The notes under the pieces are model-generated. The model did not search any database. It had not been told where the DNA came from and worked only from the letters and a program-made list of their open reading frames with translations. Shown here piece by piece: positions 56,349 through 64,000 of a stretch of 64,000 bases of DNA (position 1 is its first letter; every line of letters begins with the position of its first letter). The translations under genes and the position numbers were made by a program. This DNA is from DASQDN01 sp963844855 (GTDB lineage Bacteria > Acidobacteriota > Terriglobia > Bryobacterales > Bryobacteraceae): assembly GCA_963844855.1 (NCBI GenBank), contig CAWJQP010000016.1:1-64000 (forward strand). Direction: 5' to 3'.

Positions 56349-57260
56349 GTGGACGGGCTCAAGCGCCAACAAATTTGGAAGGCAGCACGTCCTCTGCTGT
56401 GCTTGGTGGCGCTCTTTTCGGTGGTTGTCAGTCTCGCGGGCTGCGAACGTAAACCGCTCACGGAGCGCAACGCCAGTGAGCCAGATGGCCCAACCGCCGG
56501 GCACGTCCAGCCGCATGCTTCTTCTATCTCCAGTGTCCGTGCGATTGTCGATGCAGGTGAAGCGATGCTGTTCGGTGCAGTGGCCGACGGCGGCTGGGTT
56601 CCTGTCGGGAGAGCGGCGCCCCTGATCCGGGAAGGGATGACGTACGGGCTCTACACCCTGACGCGCCGCCTGGGCGAGCGCCAGGGTGGAAAGGCCAGGT
56701 CGCCGTCCGAACGCTGCTCGAACCCGAGCGTGGACATCATCGACGTCCCGCACGTCGAAGCGGATGTGATCGCAGTCGGCGGCAGTTGGAATGCTCTACC
56801 GCGGGCGCCTTCGTTTCATAGCACCCAACAACGGGTCTATCGTGATCTCGTTGCCAAGTGGCTTCGGGCACAGGGGATTGCCGATCCATTGGTTCATATC
56901 ACGCAAATCTTGCGAGTTGACTTGGAGGGAGACAACATCGACGAAGTCCTCATTGCGGCCAATCTCTCCCGCGGCACCGGCACATCTACTCCGTCTGGTG
57001 ACTACTCTGTGGTATTGCTGCGCAAGATCGTAATGGGGGAAGTGCGGAGCATCCCGCTCGTTGAGGAATACTATCAAACGGGCTGCAGCGGCGAATGCGC
57101 ACCTGCAACTCACCGGGTTGCGCTGCTGCTCGACTTGAGCGGCGATGGGGTGATGGAGGTCGTGCTTGCCTGGCGTGGTTATCAGGCGCGAGGCAAAATG
57201 ATTTATCAGGTGAAAGGTACCGAAGTCAGCAAGGTATTCTCTTGGGCATGTGCCCCGTAA
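56349..57260 (+). CDS. Lipoprotein of unknown function (about 303 aa)
   Basis: The GTG at 56349 is chosen because it gives a lipoprotein signal peptide (KAARPLLCLVALFSVVVSLA) ending in a lipobox LAGC at about residue 38; the frame is open from 56100 with a non-signal extension. The mature part has VRAIVDAGEAMLFGAVADGG, ILRVDLEGDNIDEVLIAANL and LLLDLSGDGVMEVVLAWRGY, the last two resembling FG-GAP/EF-type calcium loops. Two Cys (CSGECAP) may bond. Membrane-attached exported protein, family not recognised. Confidence 0.65.
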   Translation: MDGLKRQQIWKAARPLLCLVALFSVVVSLAGCERKPLTERNASEPDGPTAGHVQPHASSISSVRAIVDAGEAMLFGAVADGGWVPVGRAAPLIREGMTYGLYTLTRRLGERQGGKARSPSERCSNPSVDIIDVPHVEADVIAVGGSWNALPRAPSFHSTQQRVYRDLVAKWLRAQGIADPLVHITQILRVDLEGDNIDEVLIAANLSRGTGTSTPSGDYSVVLLRKIVMGEVRSIPLVEEYYQTGCSGECAPATHRVALLLDLSGDGVMEVVLAWRGYQARGKMIYQVKGTEVSKVFSWACAP

Positions 57261-57650
57261 TTCTCGGGGAAACGTGTCTGGCGGTAGAGGCCGCTACCAG
57301 AGGGTTGCGTTTCGCGGATGGCTTGGGTAACTAGTAGTTTCTCGCCCGAATCAGGAGCAGCGTTGCAGTCGCGACTTGGAAACATATAAAAAACGGAGTT
57401 GGTTCGAAACGTCTGACTGGTCAAAGAACCGCGTATGGGACAAGCGAGCGACGCGAGTTAGCTTACGGTGCAGTCGTATACGGAGGGGGTCCAACCCCCG
57501 GGGAACGCGCATGACGGTGTTGAGTACGCCGCATTGCCTCCGGAGAAGAGAAGGTCTTAATTGATTTATCGGTGATTCCGGAAACAGTGCAGCGCGAGAA
57601 CTGTCATATAAGTGCAGGTGCCCTCACCCGCACGTCTACGAAGGAGTTCC
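57261..57650. other. Promoter gap before the stress-protein genes
   Basis: Nothing coding was recognised. A short perfect hairpin (GGGGG-TCCAA-CCCCC at 57485-57499) is present; its role is unclear. Confidence 0.4.
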
Positions 57651-58706
57651 ATGATGCCCTCTGCAATCCAAACAGTTGTTGCAGTTTTCGATAATTACGC
57701 GACCGCCGAACGCGCGGTTGGCTGAACTGGTGAACGACGGTTTCAGCCGCGATCAGATCCATGTGACTGCTAAAGACAGCTACACGTCAGATCCCGCGGT
57801 TGGCCAACACCGGTCTCACGGGGCAGCACCCGCGTGACACAAGTGGAGGCGGCATCGCCGGTTTTTTCCGACGTCTGTTCGGCACAGACGACGACTACTC
57901 CTACCTTTACGAGGAAGCGGTGCGCCGCGGCGGAGCAGTGGTGTCGGTCACTACTGATCAGGAAGGCCGGGCCTCCGAGATCCTAGTCCGCAACGGAGCA
58001 ATCGACATCGACGAACGCGCCGCGTCCTGGCGCGCGGAAGGATCTGATCCGTCGCGTCTTCGCGGCAATCAGGCGGGGGACGACCGCAGCATTCCGGTGA
58101 TTCGCGAGGAATTGCACATTGGGAAGCGTGCCGTCCACAAAGGCGGCATACGTGTTTTCAACCGCGTAGAAGAACAACCGGTCGAGGAAAAGGTTCGCCT
58201 TCGCGAGGAACACGTGCGCGTTGACAGGCGTCCAGCCGACCGGCCCGCAACGGAGGCAGATTTCCGCTCTCGAGATCAGGTCGTCGAAGTCACTGAGATG
58301 GCGGAAGAGCCGGTTGTCCAGAAAACGGCTCGTGTCGTTGAAGAAGTAGTAATCGCAAAAGAAGCGACCGAGCGGACCGAGACGATTCGGGATACTGTCC
58401 GCCGTAGTGACGTAAATGTCGAGCAGATCGGCGCGCGCGACCGCGCGTATGACGAGTACGACGACGATTCGTCGCGATTTCCAGACGCGGTACGGTTCTC
58501 TACGAGGCGCGAAGTACGAGAGTTACGCTCCGGCATACCAGTATGGATACCGCATGGCTTCGGACCAACGGTATCGCGGCCGCCGCTGGGAGGAAGTCGA
58601 ACCGTCTCTCCGGACCGAATACGAGCGCAACTATCCCGGAAGCAAGTGGGAGCAGTTCAAAGACTCGATTCGTTACGGCTGGGAACGTCTAACACACCGT
58701 CGATAA
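57651..58706 (+). pseudogene. YsnF/DUF2382 general-stress-like protein, at least three frameshifts
   Basis: The ATG at 57651 (AAGGAG upstream) starts MPSAIQTVVAVFDNYATAER. After about 57720 the next frame gives ELVNDGFSRDQIHVTAKDSY; after about 57797 a third gives the linker and the DUF2382 domain (SIPVIREELHIGKRAVHKGG, VRLREEHVRVDRRPADRPAT, VEEVVIAKEATERTETIRDT); and after about 58490 a last frame gives the tail (YESYAPAYQYGYRMASDQRY, KWEQFKDSIRYGWERLTHRR). All parts belong to one known architecture, so the gene existed intact as about 350 aa. Such proteins respond to desiccation or heat. The three shifts suggest decay or poor base calls. Confidence 0.7.
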
Positions 58707-58766
58707 TAATGCAGGCGCGGAACGGCGTCGCCGATGCCATGTCGTTCCGCGCTCGGGGGCATACTT

Positions 58767-59447
58767 ATGCGCGAATCGAATGATGTAATTGGGAAGAACG
58801 GCATTACAGCGGTCCTGCTTGACCCTTTGCCTCCACGGCCCGGTCGGGATGAAAGGGTCAGGATTCGGCTTAGCGACGGGCGTATCGAGTCTGTACCGGC
58901 CGACAGCCTAGTTGCCGCTTCGGGCGGAACATATCTCATGCCCTTCGGCTCTGACGATTTCGGTCCGCAGCACCGAACCACTCGTTCGGCAGAGTCCGAG
59001 GAGATCGTCCCGGTCCTTTCAGAAGAACTGGCCGTAGGCAAAAAGCCAGTGCCGACCGGAGGTGTCCGCGTAACCAGAAAAGTGCTTGAGCACGAGGAAA
59101 CGGTGGAACTGCCGGTGCTCAAAGAGCGCGTGGATGTCAGGCGTGTGGTCGTGGATCGCGAAGTGGATGGTCCTCTGCCCGTTCGCCGTGAGGGCGACAC
59201 GATGATTATTCCCATAGTTGAAGAAGAGATTGCGGTGATGAAGCGCTACCGGCTGCGGGAAGAAGTCCATGTCACGCGTTTGGTCCGCGAGGAACTGCAT
59301 CGCGAACGCGTGACCGTCAAGCGCCAGGAACCAGTGATCGAGCACCTTGATGCGAACGGTCGGGCATATCCGATGCGATCAGAGGAACGAGAGCCGGCCG
59401 TGAAAGCTGGCAGACGGCCGCGAAAGAGCATTCTGGGTAAGGACTGA
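58767..59447 (+). CDS. YsnF/AvaK-like DUF2382 protein (226 aa)
   Basis: The start at ATG 58767 (GGGGG upstream). An N-terminal beta domain (ERVRIRLSDGRIESVPADSL) resembles PRC-type modules, followed by two DUF2382 copies: EIVPVLSEELAVGKKPVPTG with VELPVLKERVDVRRVVVDRE, and MIIPIVEEEIAVMKRYRLRE with VREELHRERVTVKRQEPVIE. The first gene of the pair is frameshifted; this one is intact. Function inferred from the family: stress protection or electron-transport-associated surface protein, unproven. Confidence 0.82.
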   Translation: MRESNDVIGKNGITAVLLDPLPPRPGRDERVRIRLSDGRIESVPADSLVAASGGTYLMPFGSDDFGPQHRTTRSAESEEIVPVLSEELAVGKKPVPTGGVRVTRKVLEHEETVELPVLKERVDVRRVVVDREVDGPLPVRREGDTMIIPIVEEEIAVMKRYRLREEVHVTRLVREELHRERVTVKRQEPVIEHLDANGRAYPMRSEEREPAVKAGRRPRKSILGKD

Positions 59448-59531
59448 CCACAGCAAAGACGCCCATTATCACCCAAGTGGTCGAAGAGTCAAAATATTCA
59501 GCAGATCCACCTGCGATGATGGACAGCCGGG

Positions 59532-60599
59532 ATGAAGGACAACAGTTGGGCACGCGTATTGGCCTATGTCACTGGGCTCATCAATCAAGAGTTGCTTTGC
59601 GGAATGAATACCTGGCTGCGGAGAATCGCATACTTCGAGCGCATCTATCGCCGCGGTTGCGACTCACCGATCCGGAGAGGTCCACACTCGCCGAGATCGG
59701 CAAACGACTCGGCCGCAAGGCACTGAAAGACGTCGCTTGTGTGGCAAAGCCCGACACGATCCTGACTTGGTATCGCCGGCTCATAGCCAAGAAGTTTGAC
59801 GGCTCAAGATTCCGTTCTTACCCGGGTCGGCCGCGGATCCGCCGGGAAGTCACCGACCTGATTCTCCAGATGGCAAAAGAGAATTCCGGCTGGGGTTATG
59901 ATCGCATCGTTGGAGCATTGGCGAATCTCGGCCATGTTGTTTCCGACCAGACTGTAGGCAACGTTCTTCGGCGCTACGGCATTGCACCGGCGCCGAAACG
60001 AAGCCAAGGCACGACGTGGAAGGATTTCATTGCCGCGCATATGGCCGTTCTCGCAGGCATCGATTTCTTCACAGTTGAAGTGCTCACTTGGCGCGGCCTC
60101 GCCACATACTACGTCTTATTCTTCATCCATCTGGAGACACGGCGTGTGACCATCGGCGGCATCACGAAACATCCAACCGAAGAGTGGATATTGCAGATCG
60201 GCCGCAATGCAACCTATGCGAGCTCCGGATGTCTGAAGCAATGTCGTTACGTTCTGCACGACCGAGACTCGAAGTTCACGGCATCCTTCCGCGACACTGC
60301 AGTCGGCTGGTGCCAAGCCCTTGCGGCTTCCGCCGCAGAGTCCGAATCTCAACGCGTTTGCGGAACGTTGGGTGAGATCTGTTAAAGACGAATGCTTAGG
60401 GAAGCTAATCCTTTTCGGCGAAGGCTCGTTGAAGCGTGCAATGACCGAATTCACGGAGCACTATCACAGCGAACGTCCGCACCAAGGAAAGGGTAACGTC
60501 CTTCTCTTCCCCACACGAGATCAGCCGCTAGTTGATGGACCCGTCCGTTGCAATGCGAGGCTCGGCGGCTTGCTCCGATACTATTCCCGCACCGCCTGA
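59532..60599 (+). pseudogene. Integrase-core (rve) transposase, two frameshifts
   Basis: The pieces align as one transposase of about 355 aa: MKDNSWARVLAYVTGLINQE, then (shift near 59596) LRNEYLAAENRILRAHLSPR, VAKPDTILTWYRRLIAKKFD, GWGYDRIVGALANLGHVVSD, and the DDE core with Asp (VLAGIDFFTVEVLTWRG), Asp (YVLHDRDSKFTASF) and, after a shift near 60310, Glu (LNAFAERWVRSVKDECLGKL), then HYHSERPHQGKGNVLL. Two broken frames make it inactive. Terminal repeats were not identified. It is of the single-gene integrase type seen often in Acidobacteria. Confidence 0.75.
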
Positions 60600-60618
60600 G
60601 TAATTTGACCAAACGGCC

Positions 60619-60951
60619 ATGGCCATTATGCGTGAGGCAAAGGCGGCCGGGTACCGTAGCGCCGTCGTATACGTCGGCCTCGACGATCCGGAACTGCACA
60701 TTGAACGCGTCCGCCTGAGGGTCTCCCGCGGTGGAATGACATTTCCGGATCACGACATACGCCGCCGCTAGGCCCGCAGTCTGGATTGCGCTCCTGACGC
60801 CATCAAACTTGTACCAGGCAGTTCTTCTCGACAATTCCGGTCTTTACCGCGTTCGAAAGCTGCTGACTCGGAACGGGATCGTTATCTGGTAGGATCCGGT
60901 CCTTCCAGGCTGGGGGAACAGATCAGGGTGCAGTTGGAATTGTCTGCATAG
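60619..60951 (+). pseudogene. Zeta-toxin C-terminal remnant
   Basis: The pieces YVGLDDPELHIERVRLRVSR, HDIRRR (then TAG where a Tyr or similar codon is expected), ARSLDCAPDAIKLV and, one frame on, YQAVLLDNSGLYRVRKLLTR, NGIVIW (TAG) DPVLPGWG match the last half of zeta-toxin-family kinases (YVGLDDPELN..RVRxRVxxGGHxVP..IRRR..). Two stops and one shift, and no P-loop, mean the toxin is dead. Known zeta toxins phosphorylate UDP-N-acetylglucosamine. The tail overlaps the repA-like gene end on the other strand. Confidence 0.65.
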
Positions 60952-61868
60952 CTGCGATTGCCCGACCGGGCGATACTATCAACGCGGTTCCATCCTCGGC
61001 GAACCGGACCGGACAATCAGGCCAGTATAGCCGGACGAGCCTCAACCACTCCCGAAGCCGCTTCCGGAAGTTGCGATCTCGCGAGTATTCGGTTACTCCA
61101 AGCTGTGAAGCCAGACCGAAGTCGCCGAATAGAGGAATCATTTCAGTTCGTTTCGCCTGATGGCATCTCCAGCACAACCACATATAGAGGTCGAGGCAAC
61201 CGGGGATGCTGGTTAGCTCCCGGACGACCCGAACGTCAACCGGAATGGGGTGCGCCTGAATCTCTTGCCAGAACGAGTCGCTGAGATTAACGATGTTCGC
61301 GGCTCGGTTCGAATCTTCCTCCCCAGACCTATTGCACCAGATTTGCAGCCGGTCAAAGAAGTGGAACCGCCGGCAATCCCAGAGTTCCTGTCGACCGGCG
61401 GCGGAGTCAGTTCCGAAGTAGATCGTGCTGGTAAAGATTCGCTGGAAACCCTCGACCAAGCGTCGATAATGCGGTCCGTCTTTTCGGCAGATCAAACTCC
61501 TCGAGGATGTCGGCGGCGGACCGGAACAGGACCGTCTTGCTCTTCTGGCGGACGGCGAGCGTCGCGATCCACAGCGGGATAAGGCGGTCTTGGCCGAACG
61601 GCAGGCCGTAATCGGGATGCCCGAGAACCTCAAGGCAAAAGCGTCCGTTCCGACGTGTATGGCGCAGGGTCCCGCGAGTGGGACGCCGGATGGGAAGGCC
61701 GCAAAGGACAAACGGGCGGGAATTGTATGCCAGTTCCTGCCGCTGCTGCTCGCGGCTTTCCCGGACCAGTTCGATGGACTCGACCCGTTTCTGCTGCTGC
61801 TTGGAGGGATACAAGTCCAGGTGGTGGTCCCGCGCCAGCTTACGAACCAGTGGGGCAACGTGTTGCAC
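60923..61868 (-). pseudogene. Plasmid RepA-like replication initiator, one frameshift
   Basis: The N-terminal frame (ATG 61868) ends in the motif GQDRLIPLWIATLAVRQKSK and FRSAADILEEFDLPK. The next frame, from about 61480, continues DGPHYRRLVEGFQRIFTSTI, YFGTDSAAGRQELWDCRRFH and IPVDVRVVRELTSIPGCLDL, then GDFGLASQLGVTEYSRDRNF. This order matches plasmid-encoded RepA (RepA_C, PF04796), of about 315 aa, which starts replication at iterons. Presence in a chromosome-like context suggests an integrated plasmid. The single shift, near 61480, may be decay or a sequence error. Confidence 0.75.
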
Positions 61869-61980
61869 AGGCGGATTTCGCCGGAATCTGCTACCCTGAG
61901 CGGGCGGTCAGACGAAGACCGGCGCCTCCCGTGGAACCCGAATGGACTCGCGGGAAATCGGGTCCGCGTGCCACAGACGT

Positions 61981-62030
61981 GCCAGACTACGTCCGTTCTG
62001 GCCTGTTATTCCCGTCTGGCAGGACGTAGT
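61981..62030. repeat. Nested inverted repeats upstream of repA
   Basis: GCCAGAC (61981-61987) pairs with GTCTGGC (62014-62020), and ACTACGTCC (61986-61994) pairs with GGACGTAGT (62022-62030). The set lies about 110 bases upstream of the repA-like start and could be a replication-control or origin element, or an att-type structure beside the tRNA-Ser fragment. Confidence 0.45.
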
Positions 62031-62065
62031 TTCAGTAACTTCCAGTGATAAGTAGGAGGCAAGAA

Positions 62066-62089
62066 GTTCGAATCCCTCCCTCTCCGCCA
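62066..62089 (+). tRNA. 3' end of a tRNA-Ser gene, likely attachment-site core
   Basis: GTTCGAATCCCTCCCTCTCC plus GCCA is the T loop, 3' T stem, acceptor strand (CCTCTCC), discriminator G and CCA of a typical bacterial tRNA-Ser. Upstream, the T stem no longer pairs and no anticodon, variable or 5' acceptor arm (GGAGAGG) was found. Identity starts exactly at the T loop, the other common crossover site of tRNA integrases. Confidence 0.65.
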
Positions 62090-62104
62090 TCCCAATTTCC
62101 CCAC

Positions 62105-62404
62105 CTATTGTTTCATCGTTCGCTTCAAACCATCCAGCGCTTCGCGCAGTTTACTGAGTTGGCTCTGTAGTTCCCGGCGTTTTTCGCCATGTTCCACATC
62201 GGGCAGAAATCGCCAAATGGCGGAGTATCCGTTTTCTGCTTTGTTGAACGCCTGTTCCGCGGCGCCCAATTCACCGACTTGACGCTCCGTCTCCGCGATC
62301 CTGACGAGGGAGAAGCACAGATCGAGGTCAGTTTGAAGGAACTCGATCCGAGATTGCTGAGTTCTGGCGTGGAGATCGGCCATGCGCTGGGCGAGATCGC
62401 TCAT
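62105..62404 (-). CDS. Helical hypothetical protein (99 aa)
   Basis: The product MSDLAQRMADLHARTQQSRI then SLVRIAETERQVGELGAAEQ and RRELQSQLSKLREALDGLKR is almost all helix, with a TPR-like central pair. The start is supported by a match to a short duplicate of the leader and first eight codons at 31763-31815. Similar small proteins are recurrent in Acidobacteria; function unknown. Just downstream is the tRNA-Ser fragment. Confidence 0.6.
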   Translation of the reverse strand: MSDLAQRMADLHARTQQSRIEFLQTDLDLCFSLVRIAETERQVGELGAAEQAFNKAENGYSAIWRFLPDVEHGEKRRELQSQLSKLREALDGLKRTMKQ

Positions 62405-62684
62405 TTCAATATTGTCGCCCGCCGCGAATATCTACCTTTAGCCCGGAAACAGCGTTAGTCTGCCGCGGGAAGTTGAAGCCTTTTCCATAAACGCATCATC
62501 GATACGCTGGTGGTCGATGAGAGCAGGCGCACGCCGGCCCAATGCGGAAGAACGCCGGAGAACGACATCGCGACCGACTGGACCAATTCGTCTCGAATTA
62601 ACCAAGCGCGGTTGAAGTAATTCCCTGCAAAAAGTTACGATCGGCCGATTTCGCCAGTTCAGTTCGCGCACGATTGCGGCCAGG
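62405..62684. other. Gap with no supported gene
   Basis: A leftward frame at 62438-62719 reads no recognisable motif and overlaps the next gene's 3' end, so it is not called. Confidence 0.4.
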
Positions 62685-63116
62685 TTATTTAGCAAGGCGA
62701 GTCGTTTGGTGGCCTGCAAGCATCCACTTGCCCTTAGACTTGACCCACACGTGGATCATCATCAACTTGTCGTCAAACGGACCCTGCGCATTCGTTCCGT
62801 GCATGCGAACGATCGAATGCGCTATGGCGGAGTCGCCGTGCATACGCACAGTAGTGGAAGCGTGGTCGATCCCGGCATAGTTTTGCTTGCCCGTCTTCAT
62901 TTTCGAGATGTACTGGGTTTTATCGTCGATGATGCCCGTCGAATGAGCGTAAATCAGATCGGATGTGAGCATCGCTTCCAGTTTGGCGAAATCTTTCGAC
63001 TTCACCGCTGCAGCCCAATCCTTCTCAGCTTGTTGGACCTGGCTCTCATCAGCGGAAGCAGCGAAGGAGGTGAAGGCCGTGCTCAACAATATCAGCGCCA
63101 CTTGTAGGATTCGCAT
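62685..63116 (-). CDS. Secreted DUF4440/NTF2-like protein (143 aa)
   Basis: A signal peptide (MRILQVALILLSTAFTSFAA) precedes the DUF4440 domain: VQQAEKDWAAAVKSKDFAKL, MLTSDLIYAHSTGIIDDKTQ, VRMHGDSAIAHSIVRMHG and MMIHVWVKSKGKWMLAGHQT. The length is typical. Members are NTF2-fold proteins of unknown ligand. It has a good start and is a single gene between the helical hypothetical gene and the BsuPI-domain gene. Confidence 0.85.
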   Translation of the reverse strand: MRILQVALILLSTAFTSFAASADESQVQQAEKDWAAAVKSKDFAKLEAMLTSDLIYAHSTGIIDDKTQYISKMKTGKQNYAGIDHASTTVRMHGDSAIAHSIVRMHGTNAQGPFDDKLMMIHVWVKSKGKWMLAGHQTTRLAK

Positions 63117-63231
63117 GTTTGTAACACATAATCATGCCACATTTAGTCCTTGGCATGAAGCGTGATGACAGGTGCGGAAGTACTAAGAAAGAGGGGAAGC
63201 GCACGTAACTGCCCCTCTCGTTTGAGTGGAA

Positions 63232-64000
63232 TTAGGGTACGACTTCGAATCCAACCATGCCAACAAATTCACGGGACTGCGTCACAAGCCAGGCTTCGGC
63301 GACATAGCGGCCGACCGGAAGGTTCGCCACATTCGCAACGAACGCAAAGGTGCGTTCACCAGGCCCAACCTGTTCCCTTGTTAGCACTTGAACAAACAAC
63401 TTATCTGCCGACCACGTGTATACGACCTCCCCTTTGTCATTCCAAATTCGCATGTCGTTTCGCTGACTGCTAGGAAAGGTCAGAGTGACAGGCTCTATGG
63501 AACGTAGGGTGAGACGCCCAAGAATGTCGATACTCTCTGCCGCTTTGTACGTTGGCGCGTCGAGGCCGACTGTGAATGCAGTCTGCGGCGCCTCGGCAGC
63601 CGTTGAACCGGCGCGGCTGTAAGTCAGTTCATAACGAACCGGACCAGCGAAGCTCGTGGTCTCATACATCACAATCCCAAGTCCGGGAACCAGATACATT
63701 TGCGTGAGTCCCGCGTCGGCGCAGCTCTGCTCGAAGGTGAGATGAAGGGCGTTGTGCCACTCACCAGCGGGAGTCTTGATTTTGGCCGCTCGCGACTCAA
63801 TTTTTGCCGCTCGTGTGCACTGTTCAATGTCCACAGGGAAACTGCTCCCTTGTTCGCCATCGAATGCCAGCCATGTGCTTTCTGTCCCGGCGGTGGTATT
63901 GAACACGTTGATGCCGGTATCCGTGCTTCGTAAATAAGCCGTTCGGCCGAGGAATCCGACCCGGAAATACTCGCGATCGCGAAACGTTTCCTTGCCTTCG
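63232..64000 (-). CDS. BsuPI-domain protein, 5' end outside window
   Basis: The frame stays open past its first in-frame start (GTG 63906) to the right edge (GKETFRDREYFRVGFLGRTA upstream), so the gene is cut by the window. The last 100 residues form a BsuPI (intracellular proteinase inhibitor) domain: DILGRLTLRSIEPVTLTFPS, SQRNDMRIWNDKGEVVYTWS, DKLFVQVLTREQVGPGERTF. The part before is a beta-rich region with CADAGLTQMYLVPGLGIVMY. Exported BsuPI proteins may bind ligands rather than inhibit proteases. Function unknown. Confidence 0.7.
   Translation of the reverse strand, partial: EGKETFRDREYFRVGFLGRTAYLRSTDTGINVFNTTAGTESTWLAFDGEQGSSFPVDIEQCTRAAKIESRAAKIKTPAGEWHNALHLTFEQSCADAGLTQMYLVPGLGIVMYETTSFAGPVRYELTYSRAGSTAAEAPQTAFTVGLDAPTYKAAESIDILGRLTLRSIEPVTLTFPSSQRNDMRIWNDKGEVVYTWSADKLFVQVLTREQVGPGERTFAFVANVANLPVGRYVAEAWLVTQSREFVGMVGFEVVP

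Noticed and set aside
57485..57499. GGGGG-TCCAA-CCCCC hairpin as a terminator or T arm
   Set aside because: No T-run follows and no acceptor strand or other tRNA arms flank it.
60451..60834. 127-aa leftward open frame over the transposase/zeta junction
   Set aside because: The opposite strand carries recognisable transposase and zeta-toxin segments; this frame has no motif.
62438..62719. 93-aa leftward frame between the helical protein and the DUF4440 gene
   Set aside because: Overlaps the end of the DUF4440 gene, has no motif, and begins inside it.

Overview
The window looks like chromosomal DNA of an Acidobacteriota member of the Solibacter/Bryobacter type. This is an inference from gene content: Oar-like TonB-dependent receptors with an N-terminal carboxypeptidase-regulatory-like domain, TIGR03437-type secreted proteins, a BlaI/M56 pair, a PSD1 cytochrome/DUF1553 protein followed by a DUF1501 protein, CRTAC-like and PL11-like fragments, and many small lineage-specific genes. 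No rRNA, complete tRNA or CRISPR array was seen.

Left part (1-30.4 kb), mostly carbohydrate and organic-acid uptake and breakdown. A leftward operon (6.2 kb to the left edge) holds a TonB receptor and two glycosidase-like secreted proteins. Remnants of a second TonB receptor and an amidohydrolase follow. A rightward BlaI repressor/M56 sensor pair (8-10.6 kb) ends in a TonB C-terminal domain. A long leftward operon (23.07 to 12.66 kb) encodes, in order of transcription: TauE/SafE-like permease, enolase-superfamily dehydratase, PHP/DUF3604-like protein, IclR regulator, class III aminotransferase, MFS transporter and TonB receptor. Together they look like a regulated outer-membrane-to-cytoplasm pathway for an acidic or amino-sugar-like substrate. 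Divergent from it is a rightward operon of PSD1/DUF1553, DUF1501 and CocE/NonD hydrolase. It is followed by truncated CRTAC and PL11 lyase pieces.

Middle and right part (30.4-62.5 kb) is accessory and heavily rearranged. It contains a PAS histidine kinase lying between two 53-bp direct repeats, 3' ends of tRNA genes without 5' halves at 32.1, 32.4 and 62.07 kb, a truncated HNH-type gene, small Cys-rich proteins, two large secreted TIGR03437 proteins (one fused to a lamin-tail domain and an endonuclease/phosphatase domain), and a duplicated gene (39.8 and 41.7 kb). It also holds several hydrolases, an IS3 element inserted in a PAS gene, a general-stress YsnF-like pair, a decayed integrase-type transposase, a zeta-toxin remnant and a plasmid RepA gene. 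This mix suggests an old integrated plasmid or island whose edges used tRNA genes.

Right end (62.5-64 kb) has an NTF2/DUF4440 protein and the C-terminal part of a BsuPI-domain protein.

A caution for the whole window: more than a dozen genes are split by single-base shifts. Several of these fall in short homopolymers inside otherwise intact operon genes (17.28, 20.69 and 36.21 kb), so some may be sequence errors. Others carry several stops and shifts and look truly decayed.
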